This document shows, piece by piece, positions 1 through 6,254 of a stretch of 10,558 nt of DNA; position 1 is the stretch's first letter; each line of letters opens with the position of its first letter. Both the position numbers and the translations under genes were made by a program. Under the pieces are notes generated by a model, which saw only the letters and a program-made list of their open reading frames with translations, made no database searches and had not been told where the DNA came from. Origin of the DNA: Candidatus Andersenbacteria bacterium RIFCSPHIGHO2_02_FULL_45_11 (GTDB lineage Bacteria > Patescibacteriota > Andersenbacteria > UBA10190); assembly GCA_001817055.1 (NCBI GenBank), contig MHHP01000010.1:1-10558 (forward strand). Reading direction: 5' to 3'.

Positions 1-36
1 CGTATTAGAGTATGAGGGGTTTTAGCACATCTTGCC

Positions 37-65
37 TTGTATTTTTCTATACTTAGTATTATATT
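37..65 (+). promoter_or_regulatory. Weak candidate promoter for the DUF2064 gene
   Basis: TTGTAT (37-42), a 17-nt spacer, then TATATT (60-65), 50 nt before the start codon at 115. The -10 fits 5 of 6 consensus bases and the -35 only 3 of 6, so this is a guess based on spacing. The surrounding DNA is AT-rich, so chance matches are easy. Confidence 0.3.
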
Positions 66-114
66 GCCTTGTTGCAAGTACCTCTTAGCTCCTTCCCAAC
101 CCAGGAGAATAGCG

Positions 115-771
115 ATGAAAAAATGTCTTTTAGTACTCACTCGATTTCCAACAATAGGCAAAGTAAAAACCAGACTAGCGCAATCAATTGGTGACGAGCA
201 TGCGGCAGACATTCAAAAAGGAATGTTGCTTGATATTCTCAATCGTTTTAGTAGGGTTAAGGATTTAACAACAATCATCGTCCATCCGAATGACGAGCCA
301 GCTGAGCCCTTTTTCAATCTCTGCTCACAGAACGGCATCCCCCAAAGGCACGTGCGTACTTTGTCTGGAGTCGGTGGAATGAATGAGGACATCGTATATG
401 GCTACGAGCAGTCACTTGTTGAGTTTCAAAAAGTAGCACTTATGGGGTCAGATATTCCTCATTATACGGAGCTAGAACTTGATACCTTGTTTAGTGCCCT
501 TGATGAGGTCGATGTTGTTTATCATCCAAGTGCAGACGACGGCTGCTGTCCGCATGGCCTTCGCAAATTTGCCGATCTTTGGACCGGCAATAACTCTCGG
601 ACACCAGGCTATATCCAAAGGTGGGAAGAAAAGGCAAAAGAAAACGGACTTTCGTTCCGGGCACTCAGTCAAGTCTTCGACATCGATCGGATTGAAGATC
701 TCGAGTTACTAGCTCAGCAGTACCCCCCCCATTTATGCCCGTTCACCATGGAAGCATTTCAAAAAATCTAA
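115..771 (+). CDS. DUF2064 / TIGR04282-type GT-A-fold transferase (CofC-like)
   Basis: A 218-aa cytoplasmic protein of the DUF2064 group, GT-A-fold nucleotidyl/glycosyltransferase-like enzymes distantly related to CofC guanylyltransferase; their substrates are mostly unknown. Seen in the sequence: the N-terminal nucleotide-binding signature FPTIGKVKTRLA (residues 11-22), GSDIP (111-115), which is the usual GSD-x-P acidic motif, and a degenerate DDG (141-143) where the family normally has DGG followed by aromatic residues. Length is typical for the family (about 200-220 aa). The ATG at 115 is chosen because AGGAG lies 7 nt upstream; the open frame extends back to 37 but has no ribosome binding site there. 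It appears to be a single-gene unit that converges on the Nudix operon and ends at the shared terminator. Family assignment is firm, the reaction is not. Confidence 0.85.
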   Translation: MKKCLLVLTRFPTIGKVKTRLAQSIGDEHAADIQKGMLLDILNRFSRVKDLTTIIVHPNDEPAEPFFNLCSQNGIPQRHVRTLSGVGGMNEDIVYGYEQSLVEFQKVALMGSDIPHYTELELDTLFSALDEVDVVYHPSADDGCCPHGLRKFADLWTGNNSRTPGYIQRWEEKAKENGLSFRALSQVFDIDRIEDLELLAQQYPPHLCPFTMEAFQKI

Positions 772-776
772 AACCC

Positions 777-811
777 ACCTTGCAAACCCGTGTTTGCAAG
801 GTTTATTTTTT
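777..811 (+). terminator. Intrinsic terminator, probably bidirectional
   Basis: A perfect 11-bp stem (777-787 with 792-802), loop CCGT, followed by a T-rich tract (802-811) on the + strand. Read on the minus strand the hairpin is followed by a T-rich stretch made by 761-776, so it can also end the Nudix operon that stops at 827. A second 8-bp hairpin (798-805 with 813-820) overlaps the first and could not form at the same time. Confidence 0.85.
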
Positions 812-826
812 ATAAACCTTAATTAA

Positions 827-1375
827 TTATTTGCTTTTTAAAATACCAACTATAGCAAAAGCTGCTAGAACTGCGGTAATTGTCCACTTACCCTCACCAA
901 TTTCTCGTTGAAGATCTTGCGGGCTTATAAGGCGCATATCTCCAATTCCCTCCGTATCCTCGAGTGACTGTTCGCTAACCAGACGAATATTCTTAGCCGA
1001 TACTATATAGACTTTATGGATATCTTTAGTCGGATATTCACATAGCGTCTGACATAACGCAAACTCATCGCTCGTATATCCGGTTTCTTCTAATAACTCT
1101 CTCTTTGCAGTAGCAAGGGGCTCCTCACCCTCTTCAACATGCCCCGCAGGCACCGTGTTCAGCATTTTATCTACAGCGTACTTGTATTCCTGAAATATCA
1201 GTATTTTATTATCCGAGGTAGTTGCAATAATAATCACGATATCCGGCTTTTTGACAACCGTATAATCATCAATCACCTTTCCGTTTGGTAATCGTACGGT
1301 ATCTTCAAAAACATTAAGAAACGGTGATTTTACAAGATTTTTTCTACTAACTAACTGCCACGACTCTTCAGACAT
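827..1375 (-). CDS. Nudix hydrolase (ADP-ribose pyrophosphatase-like)
   Basis: A 182-aa soluble enzyme expected to hydrolyse a nucleoside diphosphate linked to another moiety, such as ADP-ribose or an NDP-sugar, with Mg2+. The Nudix box is canonical: G78-x5-E84-x7-R92-E93-L94-x-E96-E97-x-G99. Upstream, NTVPAGH (73-79) and the QEYKYAVD stretch (62-69) match the ADPRase/NudF-like subgroup, in which a conserved YRY-like segment precedes the PAG motif. Length fits that subgroup. It is the last gene of the four-gene minus-strand operon, 10 nt after the stop of the 93-aa gene. No good Shine-Dalgarno precedes the ATG, so translation may depend on re-initiation after the upstream stop. Exact substrate unknown. 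Confidence 0.9.
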   Translation of the reverse strand: MSEESWQLVSRKNLVKSPFLNVFEDTVRLPNGKVIDDYTVVKKPDIVIIIATTSDNKILIFQEYKYAVDKMLNTVPAGHVEEGEEPLATAKRELLEETGYTSDEFALCQTLCEYPTKDIHKVYIVSAKNIRLVSEQSLEDTEGIGDMRLISPQDLQREIGEGKWTITAVLAAFAIVGILKSK

Positions 1376-1385
1376 GTTCAGAATC

Positions 1386-1667
1386 TTACTTCAACACCGC
1401 CGGGATTTCGTCTTGGGGGACTTGTGAAAGCAATGGTCGAACGGCATCGCGGCATACTTCGCGGGATGCAGCGCCGAAGAGTTTTTCGTATTGGGCTACA
1501 AGGCGTTCAAGCACTTCTTTTGTGTTGCCTTCTATACTTGCTTCGTGTTTTACGATATCAATTCGAAGTCCTGTAACTTTTTCCGCTTCTTCCCACGCAA
1601 CAGGCCCGATAATGAGCTCCTGCTCCTGGATGATTTTGTCAGCAAGTTGATTGGTAAGTGAAATCAT
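1386..1667 (-). CDS. Conserved-looking 93-aa protein, function unknown
   Basis: I do not recognise a named family. The protein is soluble, acidic and probably helical, with no signal peptide or TM segment. Notable segments are GPVAWEEAEKVTGL (residues 21-34) and YEKLFGAASREVCRDAV (61-77), which look like conserved motifs rather than random helices. It overlaps the upstream membrane-protein gene by four bases (ATGA, 1664-1667) and has a perfect AGGAGG (1675-1680 on the opposite strand) 7 nt before its ATG, so it is translationally coupled and probably made in stoichiometric or higher amounts. The most economical idea, an inference, is a cytoplasmic partner of that membrane protein. Confidence 0.75.
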   Translation of the reverse strand: MISLTNQLADKIIQEQELIIGPVAWEEAEKVTGLRIDIVKHEASIEGNTKEVLERLVAQYEKLFGAASREVCRDAVRPLLSQVPQDEIPAVLK

Positions 1668-2482
1668 ACAGTGCCCTCCTTATTATACATACTACCTTCG
1701 CCAATCATTGCAATACCAATTGCCATAATCGCAAACGATGTTGCATACATCAAATCAACAATACCACCATTAACGTACGTTTCCGCATTCACTTTGTATA
1801 GAAACGTATAATCGGTCACATACTGCACGATAAAGGCAAAGATTATATAAAGAATTTTTGCTTTCATTACCCCACCCAAGAACTTACGAGAAAGCGTGAA
1901 GGTTAATATTGCTATGGATATCATTACTGCTTCTCCCATTGGATAACCAAAATCCAAGAAGGTCTTTATGGGTGCAGATAGATCCAATTCGTAGTCCCGC
2001 AAGAAAAACACATATGAAAGTACCAACATTACGATAGGGATAATCACCACTTGAATCTTATTAAGGTAGTCTTGTAGGGAAAAACGTGCTCCCGAAGCAC
2101 GGGCGAATTTAAGCATTGCAATTGAATAAAATGGAATGATTGAGAAATATCCAATATCGGCAATAGATGGATAAGGAGCGACGTCTTGTACTATCAAGTT
2201 ATAGTAACTCCAGACAAACTGGCCGAATGCTTCGCCAAATAATCCAAGACCAAGAAAAATAATCCCCTTCCCCATTACACTCTTCCACCCACCCCACCTC
2301 TTAGAGTACGTAAGGGCAGCAACTCCTCCGGCTATTGCAAGGAAAGGATATATAGTTCCAAAAATATAGCTTGGCTGGGCATCGGTATTACCAGTTGTAT
2401 AAATCCAAAACCAAAACCCTACTAAAAGCACGTAACAAAAAATTACCGTTCGTATAAAACCGGAGCGAAGGACTGTTAACAT
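1664..2482 (-). CDS. Eight-helix integral membrane protein resembling bacterial sensor N-terminal modules
   Basis: About 272 aa with eight hydrophobic segments. Numbered from the ATG they lie near residues 9-28, 40-59, 72-94, 108-125, 142-161, 175-198, 207-228 and 241-262. PYPSIADIGYF (103-113) and YPMGEAV (180-186) resemble the Y-P-x-x-x-D signatures of 7-8TM modules found N-terminal to PAS, GGDEF or kinase domains in other bacteria, but here no output domain follows. The coupled 93-aa gene may supply a cytoplasmic partner (inference). The start is ambiguous: ATG at 2482 (GGAGA immediately upstream, arguably too close) or GTG at 2497; both give the same membrane core. The gene begins 34-49 nt after the methyltransferase stop, so the two are probably co-transcribed. 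Confidence 0.75.
   Translation of the reverse strand: MLTVLRSGFIRTVIFCYVLLVGFWFWIYTTGNTDAQPSYIFGTIYPFLAIAGGVAALTYSKRWGGWKSVMGKGIIFLGLGLFGEAFGQFVWSYYNLIVQDVAPYPSIADIGYFSIIPFYSIAMLKFARASGARFSLQDYLNKIQVVIIPIVMLVLSYVFFLRDYELDLSAPIKTFLDFGYPMGEAVMISIAILTFTLSRKFLGGVMKAKILYIIFAFIVQYVTDYTFLYKVNAETYVNGGIVDLMYATSFAIMAIGIAMIGEGSMYNKEGTV
1675..1680 (-). promoter_or_regulatory. Strong Shine-Dalgarno for the 93-aa gene
   Basis: AGGAGG on the minus strand, 7 nt before the ATG and located inside the 3' end of the upstream membrane-protein gene. It is the best ribosome binding site of this operon and fixes the start at 1667. Confidence 0.8.
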
Positions 2483-2531
2483 TCTCCAATTGTACACCTT
2501 TTTTGCAGCCTAGTACAGTGCAAATTCAATT

Positions 2532-3365
2532 TTATTCAACGATGAGCGAAAAATTTTCAAAGCCTTTACCCATTTCGTACTGAATAAGAACGTTCACATT
2601 CTCGCCAACCTTTACTTGGATAGGCTTGATAGGTATCACAACTGGCATATTCATATCGGAAGTTCCCCATACTGTAATTTCCGATGTTAAAAATGTCTGA
2701 GTGGTAAGCCGAATGGCGTTTACTTCTCCATCCTTTGTGGGAGTTATTGTCACCCTGCTCTTTACAAGAGTTTCCACAATATCGCTGAAATCAACATTCT
2801 GATATGGAGTCTTTTCGGAAAAATAGTTAGTAACCCGTGCATCCACCCCGTTATTTCGGGCTTGCATTACAAGCGGCATATGAAAACCATAGAAATCAAA
2901 ATCATAGGACACTAATTCTGCAGCACATACAACCTTTGAAGGAATAAGCTTTGTATGACTATCTATCACCCCACCCTTTCGAAGTGCGTTCATTACAACG
3001 GCTTGTTGCTCTGAAATCAAGCCAGTATCCATAAGCTCCATCGTAACTACATCGGCTGCTGCCGGAAGTGTGAACGATCGAGCATCTGCAACAACTACTT
3101 CAATCTTCTTTCCGTCTGGATTTGCTTGGACACTTTTACGAGCAAGGGCTGCGGAAGCTTCGTCTATCTCAATCCCGTATACCTTTTCAGCGCCCGCTCT
3201 CGCAGAAAACAAAGCAAGGATTCCAGATCCTGTACCCGCATCTACTACAATATCCCCCGCTTTAACAGTATTTTGAATAGCATTTTCAAATGCATGGGTA
3301 CGCTCCTCGTCCATCAAACATTCGTCTACAAACAGTACCGTGCTAAATGTGTCTAGGTTTTCCAT
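2532..3365 (-). CDS. PRMT-like SAM-dependent methyltransferase with double-E loop
   Basis: A 277-aa class I AdoMet-dependent methyltransferase that most resembles the protein arginine methyltransferase group. Seen: a PRMT-like pre-motif DEERTHAF (19-26), motif I VVDAGTGSGIL (40-50), the acidic residue ending beta 2 (E66 in YGIE), and the double-E loop E110-x8-E119, the same spacing as the two catalytic glutamates of eukaryotic PRMTs. The C-terminal third (about 150-277) is beta-rich and would correspond to the PRMT beta-barrel. A clear THW loop is not seen, so arginine as the substrate is not assured. It is the first gene of the four-gene minus-strand operon, just downstream of the transporter's terminator. 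The ATG at 3365 has no obvious Shine-Dalgarno. Confidence 0.8.
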   Translation of the reverse strand: MENLDTFSTVLFVDECLMDEERTHAFENAIQNTVKAGDIVVDAGTGSGILALFSARAGAEKVYGIEIDEASAALARKSVQANPDGKKIEVVVADARSFTLPAAADVVTMELMDTGLISEQQAVVMNALRKGGVIDSHTKLIPSKVVCAAELVSYDFDFYGFHMPLVMQARNNGVDARVTNYFSEKTPYQNVDFSDIVETLVKSRVTITPTKDGEVNAIRLTTQTFLTSEITVWGTSDMNMPVVIPIKPIQVKVGENVNVLIQYEMGKGFENFSLIVE

Positions 3366-3417
3366 AAGTAAATTATTTCTTAAGTATCAACGACAACTGC
3401 TGTATTTGCAAAAAGAT

Positions 3418-3443
3418 TCCCGGAGAGAGTTGCCTCTCCGGGA
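3418..3443 (-). terminator. Intrinsic terminator of the transporter gene
   Basis: A perfect 10-bp GC-rich stem (3418-3427 with 3434-3443), 6-nt loop, followed on the minus strand by CTTTTT (from 3410-3415). It sits directly after the transporter stop codon and insulates it from the methyltransferase operon. Confidence 0.85.
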
Positions 3444-3448
3444 TCAAA

Positions 3449-3826
3449 CTACTCATTAGCTACTGGAATCGATTGCGGAGCTTCTTCTGCTTTCTTTCCA
3501 CCCTCAATGAATCCGATAGCAACAAGCGCTATCGCAATCCCGATCCACTGTGTTGCCGTAAGATTGGTCTTATACCATAACCAATCAAACAAGACGGCAC
3601 AGATGGAATGGATGAGAAGGGCTAGGATAACTGCAACACCAAACTTAAAGTGATCCCAACGCAGAATCACTCCAAAGATGGTCGCAGTGACAATCCAGAC
3701 CAGGCACGAAACCACCCACCACTCCCAGCGATGAGACTTAGCCCATTGATTAATGGCAATGTCCCCCGCTGCCCCCATAATCCCAACAATGGTCAACACG
3801 ACGTACACCCAGAATCTCTGATCCAT
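3449..3826 (-). CDS. Four-TM EamA/SMR-like small transporter
   Basis: A 125-aa very hydrophobic protein with four TM helices near residues 5-25, 36-56, 61-83 and 92-108, and a short hydrophilic C-tail rich in K, E and P. Size and layout fit half-size members of the drug/metabolite transporter superfamily (SMR/EamA), which work as dimers. The last helix, TQWIGIAIALVAIGFIEGG (92-110), resembles the final helix of that superfamily. An N-terminal acidic residue D22 lies in TM1, where SMR proteins carry their catalytic glutamate, but the match is loose. The start at 3826 is chosen because GGGAG lies 6 nt upstream; the frame could extend to 3871 without support. Substrate unknown. It has its own promoter and terminator. 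Confidence 0.75.
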   Translation of the reverse strand: MDQRFWVYVVLTIVGIMGAAGDIAINQWAKSHRWEWWVVSCLVWIVTATIFGVILRWDHFKFGVAVILALLIHSICAVLFDWLWYKTNLTATQWIGIAIALVAIGFIEGGKKAEEAPQSIPVANE

Positions 3827-3907
3827 GATAATCTCCCGAACTATGGTTATTTTGGTGAAATTCGGCCTCATGAGTCAAATTTACTTACTGAAAGGAACAC
3901 TTGCGTA

Positions 3908-3935
3908 AGTATATATAATATGGTGGAAAAGTCAA
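3908..3935 (-). promoter_or_regulatory. Sigma70-like promoter of the transporter gene
   Basis: Minus strand TTGACT (3930-3935), 16-nt spacer, TATACT (3908-3913); both hexamers match consensus at 5 of 6 positions. It lies 81 nt before the transporter start codon. Confidence 0.65.
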
Positions 3936-3942
3936 ATTGCTA

Positions 3943-3974
3943 CATGAAAGACTCTTTGGCTACGGAGTCTCATG
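3943..3974 (-). terminator. Stem-loop after the alpha/beta hydrolase gene, possible weak terminator
   Basis: CATGA and GACTC (3943-3947, 3950-3954) pair with GAGTC and TCATG (3965-3974), giving 10 bp with a 2-nt bulge and a 10-nt loop. There is no real U-tract on either side, so terminator activity is uncertain. It separates the hydrolase stop (4006) from the transporter promoter. Confidence 0.4.
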
Positions 3975-4005
3975 TGTTTGTGCACTTATGCATACACGGA
4001 TGCGT

Positions 4006-4464
4006 TTATGCTATTTCTTCAAGTATATTTTTATGGTTCTTTCCTGATATCACTACAAGCTTTGCATGAAGTTTCCGTGCAATTATCTCCGCAGTCTTCT
4101 TCATAGCAGGATGCTCAAGTTCCCCAACGTAAACTGTTACTGAACAAGTAACGCTGGGAATAGGTAGTATTTCCTTTCTTCGTTTCTTTCCAATGAGCCG
4201 AAGGAAGTTTTTCCCAGGTAGGTTTACTGTTTCTGTAAAAATGGGCGATGGTGAGTATAAGTGTAGCTCTTTGGGTGGGTTTTTCTCAGCTACAATCAAG
4301 GCAATAGCAGCGCCTATAGAGTGCCCCATCACGATATCATTTCTCGTAAACTTAGCATTACTACACCAGTCTTTTATTCCATTGTGTTTCCATGTCAAAT
4401 TAATGGGAGTAACCCCTTTCTCTAGATTATATTCATTTGTGTCTAACGCAATAAATAGTTTCAT
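4006..4464 (-). CDS. Small alpha/beta hydrolase
   Basis: A 152-aa protein with the nucleophile elbow GHSIG (47-51, S49 the nucleophile) after the strand DIVM, then a helix AAIALIVAEK typical of the alpha/beta-hydrolase fold. The N-terminal strand KLFIALDT (2-9) and a late histidine in GKNHKN (141-146, H144) complete the picture; the acid may be E115 or E117 in YVGELEHP. At 152 aa it is much shorter than the usual 220-300 aa and has no lid domain, like other minimal hydrolases. The ATG at 4464 is chosen because it precedes the first beta strand, although no Shine-Dalgarno is visible; a TTG at 4494 is possible. It follows the DUF397 gene by 44 nt and may be co-transcribed with it. Substrate unknown. 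Confidence 0.75.
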   Translation of the reverse strand: MKLFIALDTNEYNLEKGVTPINLTWKHNGIKDWCSNAKFTRNDIVMGHSIGAAIALIVAEKNPPKELHLYSPSPIFTETVNLPGKNFLRLIGKKRRKEILPIPSVTCSVTVYVGELEHPAMKKTAEIIARKLHAKLVVISGKNHKNILEEIA

Positions 4465-4500
4465 AAAAAGGACGGTTTTAAGGATAACCGACAACCTGGC

Positions 4501-4522
4501 AGTTCGACTTATACGTCGAACT
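4501..4522 (-). other. Perfect hairpin around the DUF397 stop codon
   Basis: An 8-bp inverted repeat (4501-4508 with 4515-4522) with a 6-nt loop that contains the TAA stop of the DUF397 gene. No U-tract follows on the minus strand, so it is not a standard terminator; it could modulate readthrough into the hydrolase gene or protect mRNA ends. Confidence 0.45.
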
Positions 4523-4748
4523 CACCATTCTTGACACCTTCGATAAACGCTTTCCACTCATCGTTCGTAAACGAGAGAGTGGTGTCATTAGTGTCTTTGG
4601 TGTCACGAACGTGGACACCATTTTCTCGCTTCACCGCAACACAGTAGAAATACGGCTTTGTCCCTTTGGAGCAGACGAACCCGTCCTTCTCCTTGCGGCC
4701 ATCTGCATTAACCTGATACCGACCACGAGCTTGCTGAATTTGATCCAT
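4509..4748 (-). CDS. DUF397 domain protein
   Basis: A 79-aa protein whose C-terminal half is a clear DUF397 domain: YCVAV (35-39), VRDTKD (47-52), LSFTNDEWKAFIEGVKNGEF (58-77). The domain is best known from Actinobacteria, where a DUF397 gene usually follows an XRE-type HTH/DUF5753 regulator; some such pairs affect development or antibiotic production, and some have been proposed as toxin-antitoxin-like. No such regulator is in this window. The N-terminal half is polar (GRYQVNADGRKEKDGF) with two cysteines, C26 and C36. The ATG at 4748 has AGGAG 7 nt upstream. A strong promoter-like sequence lies about 110 nt upstream inside an antisense small ORF. Function here unknown. Confidence 0.85.
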   Translation of the reverse strand: MDQIQQARGRYQVNADGRKEKDGFVCSKGTKPYFYCVAVKRENGVHVRDTKDTNDTTLSFTNDEWKAFIEGVKNGEFDV

Positions 4749-4816
4749 GCCTGCTCTCCTTTCACTTTTGAGTTAGGTTTAAAGAAACAAAGTTCTAACT
4801 TTTCTCCTTTCGGTTG

Positions 4817-4939
4817 ATGTGGAGCGAACAAAACGCCAATGTCAGTATAGGGTATTATAACCCGGCAAAGAGCGACGTGGCAAGTTGGCTTATCGTTGCA
4901 GTCGGCTTGATCGTCTCAATACGTCAGCCGTTCAAGTAA
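4817..4939 (+). CDS. 40-aa single-pass membrane peptide (copy 1 of a duplicated unit)
   Basis: This ORF encodes a polar N-terminus (about residues 1-22, with YYNPAKSD at 13-20), a TM segment from W24 through V33, and a short basic C-tail SIRQPFK (34-40). The coding claim rests on comparison with the second copy at 9463-9552. From W24 to the stop the two align without gaps in the same frame: 8 of 17 residues are identical and the rest are mainly hydrophobic-for-hydrophobic swaps. In the tail, Ile, Arg and Gln codons differ only at third positions and both copies end in TAA. The ATG at 4817 (or TTG at 4814) lacks a Shine-Dalgarno, so the start is uncertain. Family not recognised; the size and TM-plus-basic-tail layout recall type I toxins or small regulatory membrane peptides, which is speculation. 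Confidence 0.6.
   Translation: MWSEQNANVSIGYYNPAKSDVASWLIVAVGLIVSIRQPFK
4854..4883 (-). promoter_or_regulatory. Strong sigma70-like promoter for the DUF397 gene, inside an antisense small ORF
   Basis: Minus strand TTGCCA (4878-4883), 18-nt spacer, TATAAT (4854-4859). The -10 is perfect and flanked by GGGT/ACCC, the -35 fits 5 of 6. Transcription would start near 4847, giving a leader of about 100 nt. It lies entirely within the + strand small membrane-protein ORF (4817-4939), so the transcript would be antisense to that ORF's first codons. Confidence 0.55.
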
Positions 4940-5012
4940 CACTAAAAGTGTTCATGTAGACAGCCTTGTTCCCTATTGCACCACACCACGTCTTCGGATG
5001 TGGTGTTTTTTT
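4937..5012 (+). ncRNA. Structured 3' element of copy 1 (3' UTR or small RNA)
   Basis: Begins at the stop codon of the 40-aa ORF. A small hairpin (AACAC 4938-4942, loop TAAAA, GTGTT 4948-4952) includes part of the stop codon. It is followed by a conserved linker to about 4979 and the terminator at 4983-5012. By hand alignment, 4916-4979 matches 9529-9592 at 53 of 64 positions without gaps. It could be a functional 3' UTR or a processed small RNA; no known Rfam family is recognised. Confidence 0.55.
4983..5012 (+). terminator. Intrinsic terminator with TTCG tetraloop
   Basis: A 10-bp stem (4983-4992 with 4997-5006, one G-U pair) closed by the very stable C(TTCG)G tetraloop and followed by seven Ts (5006-5012). 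It terminates the + strand small-ORF transcript, just before the opposing terminator of the cassette. Confidence 0.9.
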
Positions 5013-5023
5013 ACCAAGAAAAA

Positions 5024-5069
5024 ACCTTGAATGCATTGTGGCCCATAGGGCACAAATGGCATTCAAGGT
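5024..5069 (-). terminator. Terminator of the four-gene cassette
   Basis: A long stem, 5024-5034 with 5059-5069 (11 bp perfect), continuing through an inner stem (5036-5040 with 5051-5055, 5042-5044 with 5048-5050). On the minus strand it is followed by a T-rich run (5016-5024). It lies 15 nt after the glycosyltransferase stop. Confidence 0.8.
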
Positions 5070-5083
5070 CTACATAACAAAGA

Positions 5084-6238
5084 CTAATCTTTTTTCGCAT
5101 CGATTTCTTGGCGAAATAGCTCTGCTTGATTTCTAATTTCCCATTCGACTGCAGCAGGCTCTATACTACCTGCTTTCCGCCAAAGAGTAGCTGCTCTGCA
5201 GAGGAATACAGGAGTGACCACTTTTACCATTTGAGTAAGCTGGTCAGCAGTACATTCCTCCCTTAACACTCTACGAACACAGATAGCGAGAAAGCGAGCC
5301 CACAGCTGAGCTGATATTTCCGGCTCGTCACCCTTCATCACTTCGACAGTTTCTGAATACGTATCACCCAAAAGCTGTTCGTTTCCTAACTGTGCAAAGT
5401 CTTGCCTTGCTCGCAGAAGCAGTTCTGCTATTGCAGTTGGTGATGACGGCTTCTGTTCGGGATCAATACCACCATGCTCAGTCTCAGTCACCCCGTTTGT
5501 CGAAACAAGGTGCGGGAGTTTCGCTCGATACCCATGAGTAACACGAAGAGCAGTTGTTGCAATCTGAGCAAACATTGGAGCAATTTTGGGGAAGCTTGGT
5601 TTGTGCAACTTGCGGCCCAGAAACACTTCCTGGCAGGTAAACCCCCCTACTACAGCATGGCATGTCATAAACATATCGATGCCATACTGTTGAGTTGTTT
5701 CAACAATATCCTGCTGCACTAGATATTCCATTAATTTGCGGCTGATTCCAAACTCTCCTCCAATTGGTTGGCGTAGATATGCACCGTACACACCATACAT
5801 AAGAGGAAACGCGAAATGATTAGTGGTACTTCCTTCAAACCTATTTCGCGTATAGATCGGTAACGTGTAGTCAGCATCGCGACTCATTAATGGCTCAAGT
5901 AGATTTGTGGGCCATTCCGGAGTCATCGTAACAACGTCAGCATCTAATGTAGCGACGTATTGAGCCTCTATCTCAAGGCCTAGTTCAAACAATCGTAAGA
6001 GGTTTTTACCCTTGCCTCGAGGATTGTCTCCTGTCGAAACGTAATGCTTCGGGCATGCCGTTTTGGTACCTAGAAATACTTCTTTAGTACCATCATCACT
6101 TTGGTTATCAACATTCACAATTAGGCAATTTTCTGCCCCATAGGATCGTTCCAATCCACGGTCTATCTGAGTGACTGAACGTGCAATAGTGTCAGCTTCA
6201 CGATACGTTGGAATTCCAACAACGATATTCGCCTTCAT
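5084..6238 (-). CDS. GT-A glycosyltransferase, glucosyl-3-phosphoglycerate / mannosylglycerate synthase-like (GT81/GT78)
   Basis: A 384-aa inverting or retaining GT-A enzyme. Motifs in order: VVGIPTYREADTI (6-18), DNQSDDGT (44-51), GKGKNLLRLFELG (75-87), the metal-binding DxD-type LDADV (98-102), RQPIGGEFGIS (156-166), YGIDMFMT (185-192) and FLGRKLHKP (206-214). The last three are positioned like the QPLxGEY, acceptor and G-x-x-x-H (metal ligand) motifs of glucosyl-3-phosphoglycerate synthase. The C-terminal about 130 residues are helical and unassigned. No TM segment is seen, so it is cytosolic. The ATG at 6238 has GAGGAG 7 nt upstream; the longer open frame to 6352 would run through an attenuator-like hairpin. 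It is the last gene of the metK-hprK-cofE-GT cassette. Donor and acceptor are inferred by family only. Confidence 0.75.
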   Translation of the reverse strand: MKANIVVGIPTYREADTIARSVTQIDRGLERSYGAENCLIVNVDNQSDDGTKEVFLGTKTACPKHYVSTGDNPRGKGKNLLRLFELGLEIEAQYVATLDADVVTMTPEWPTNLLEPLMSRDADYTLPIYTRNRFEGSTTNHFAFPLMYGVYGAYLRQPIGGEFGISRKLMEYLVQQDIVETTQQYGIDMFMTCHAVVGGFTCQEVFLGRKLHKPSFPKIAPMFAQIATTALRVTHGYRAKLPHLVSTNGVTETEHGGIDPEQKPSSPTAIAELLLRARQDFAQLGNEQLLGDTYSETVEVMKGDEPEISAQLWARFLAICVRRVLREECTADQLTQMVKVVTPVFLCRAATLWRKAGSIEPAAVEWEIRNQAELFRQEIDAKKD

Positions 6239-6254
6239 GTCATAGCTCCTCTTC

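Noticed and set aside
4465..4494. TTG start at 4494 for the alpha/beta hydrolase
   Set aside because: It adds ten residues ahead of the first beta strand, without homology support or a Shine-Dalgarno.
4931..5006. Integron attC or dif-like recombination site
   Set aside because: Repeats at cassette borders suggested it, but no RYYYAAC/GTTRRRY core pair and no 11-6-11 Xer arrangement could be found; the inverted repeats are explained by a stop-codon hairpin and a terminator.
4908..5012. Known riboswitch or housekeeping RNA (SAM riboswitch, 6S, SRP, RNase P, T-box)
   Set aside because: The AdoMet synthetase nearby suggested a SAM riboswitch, but the element lies on the opposite strand to metK, none of the recognisable core motifs is present, and its 5' part reads as protein-coding.
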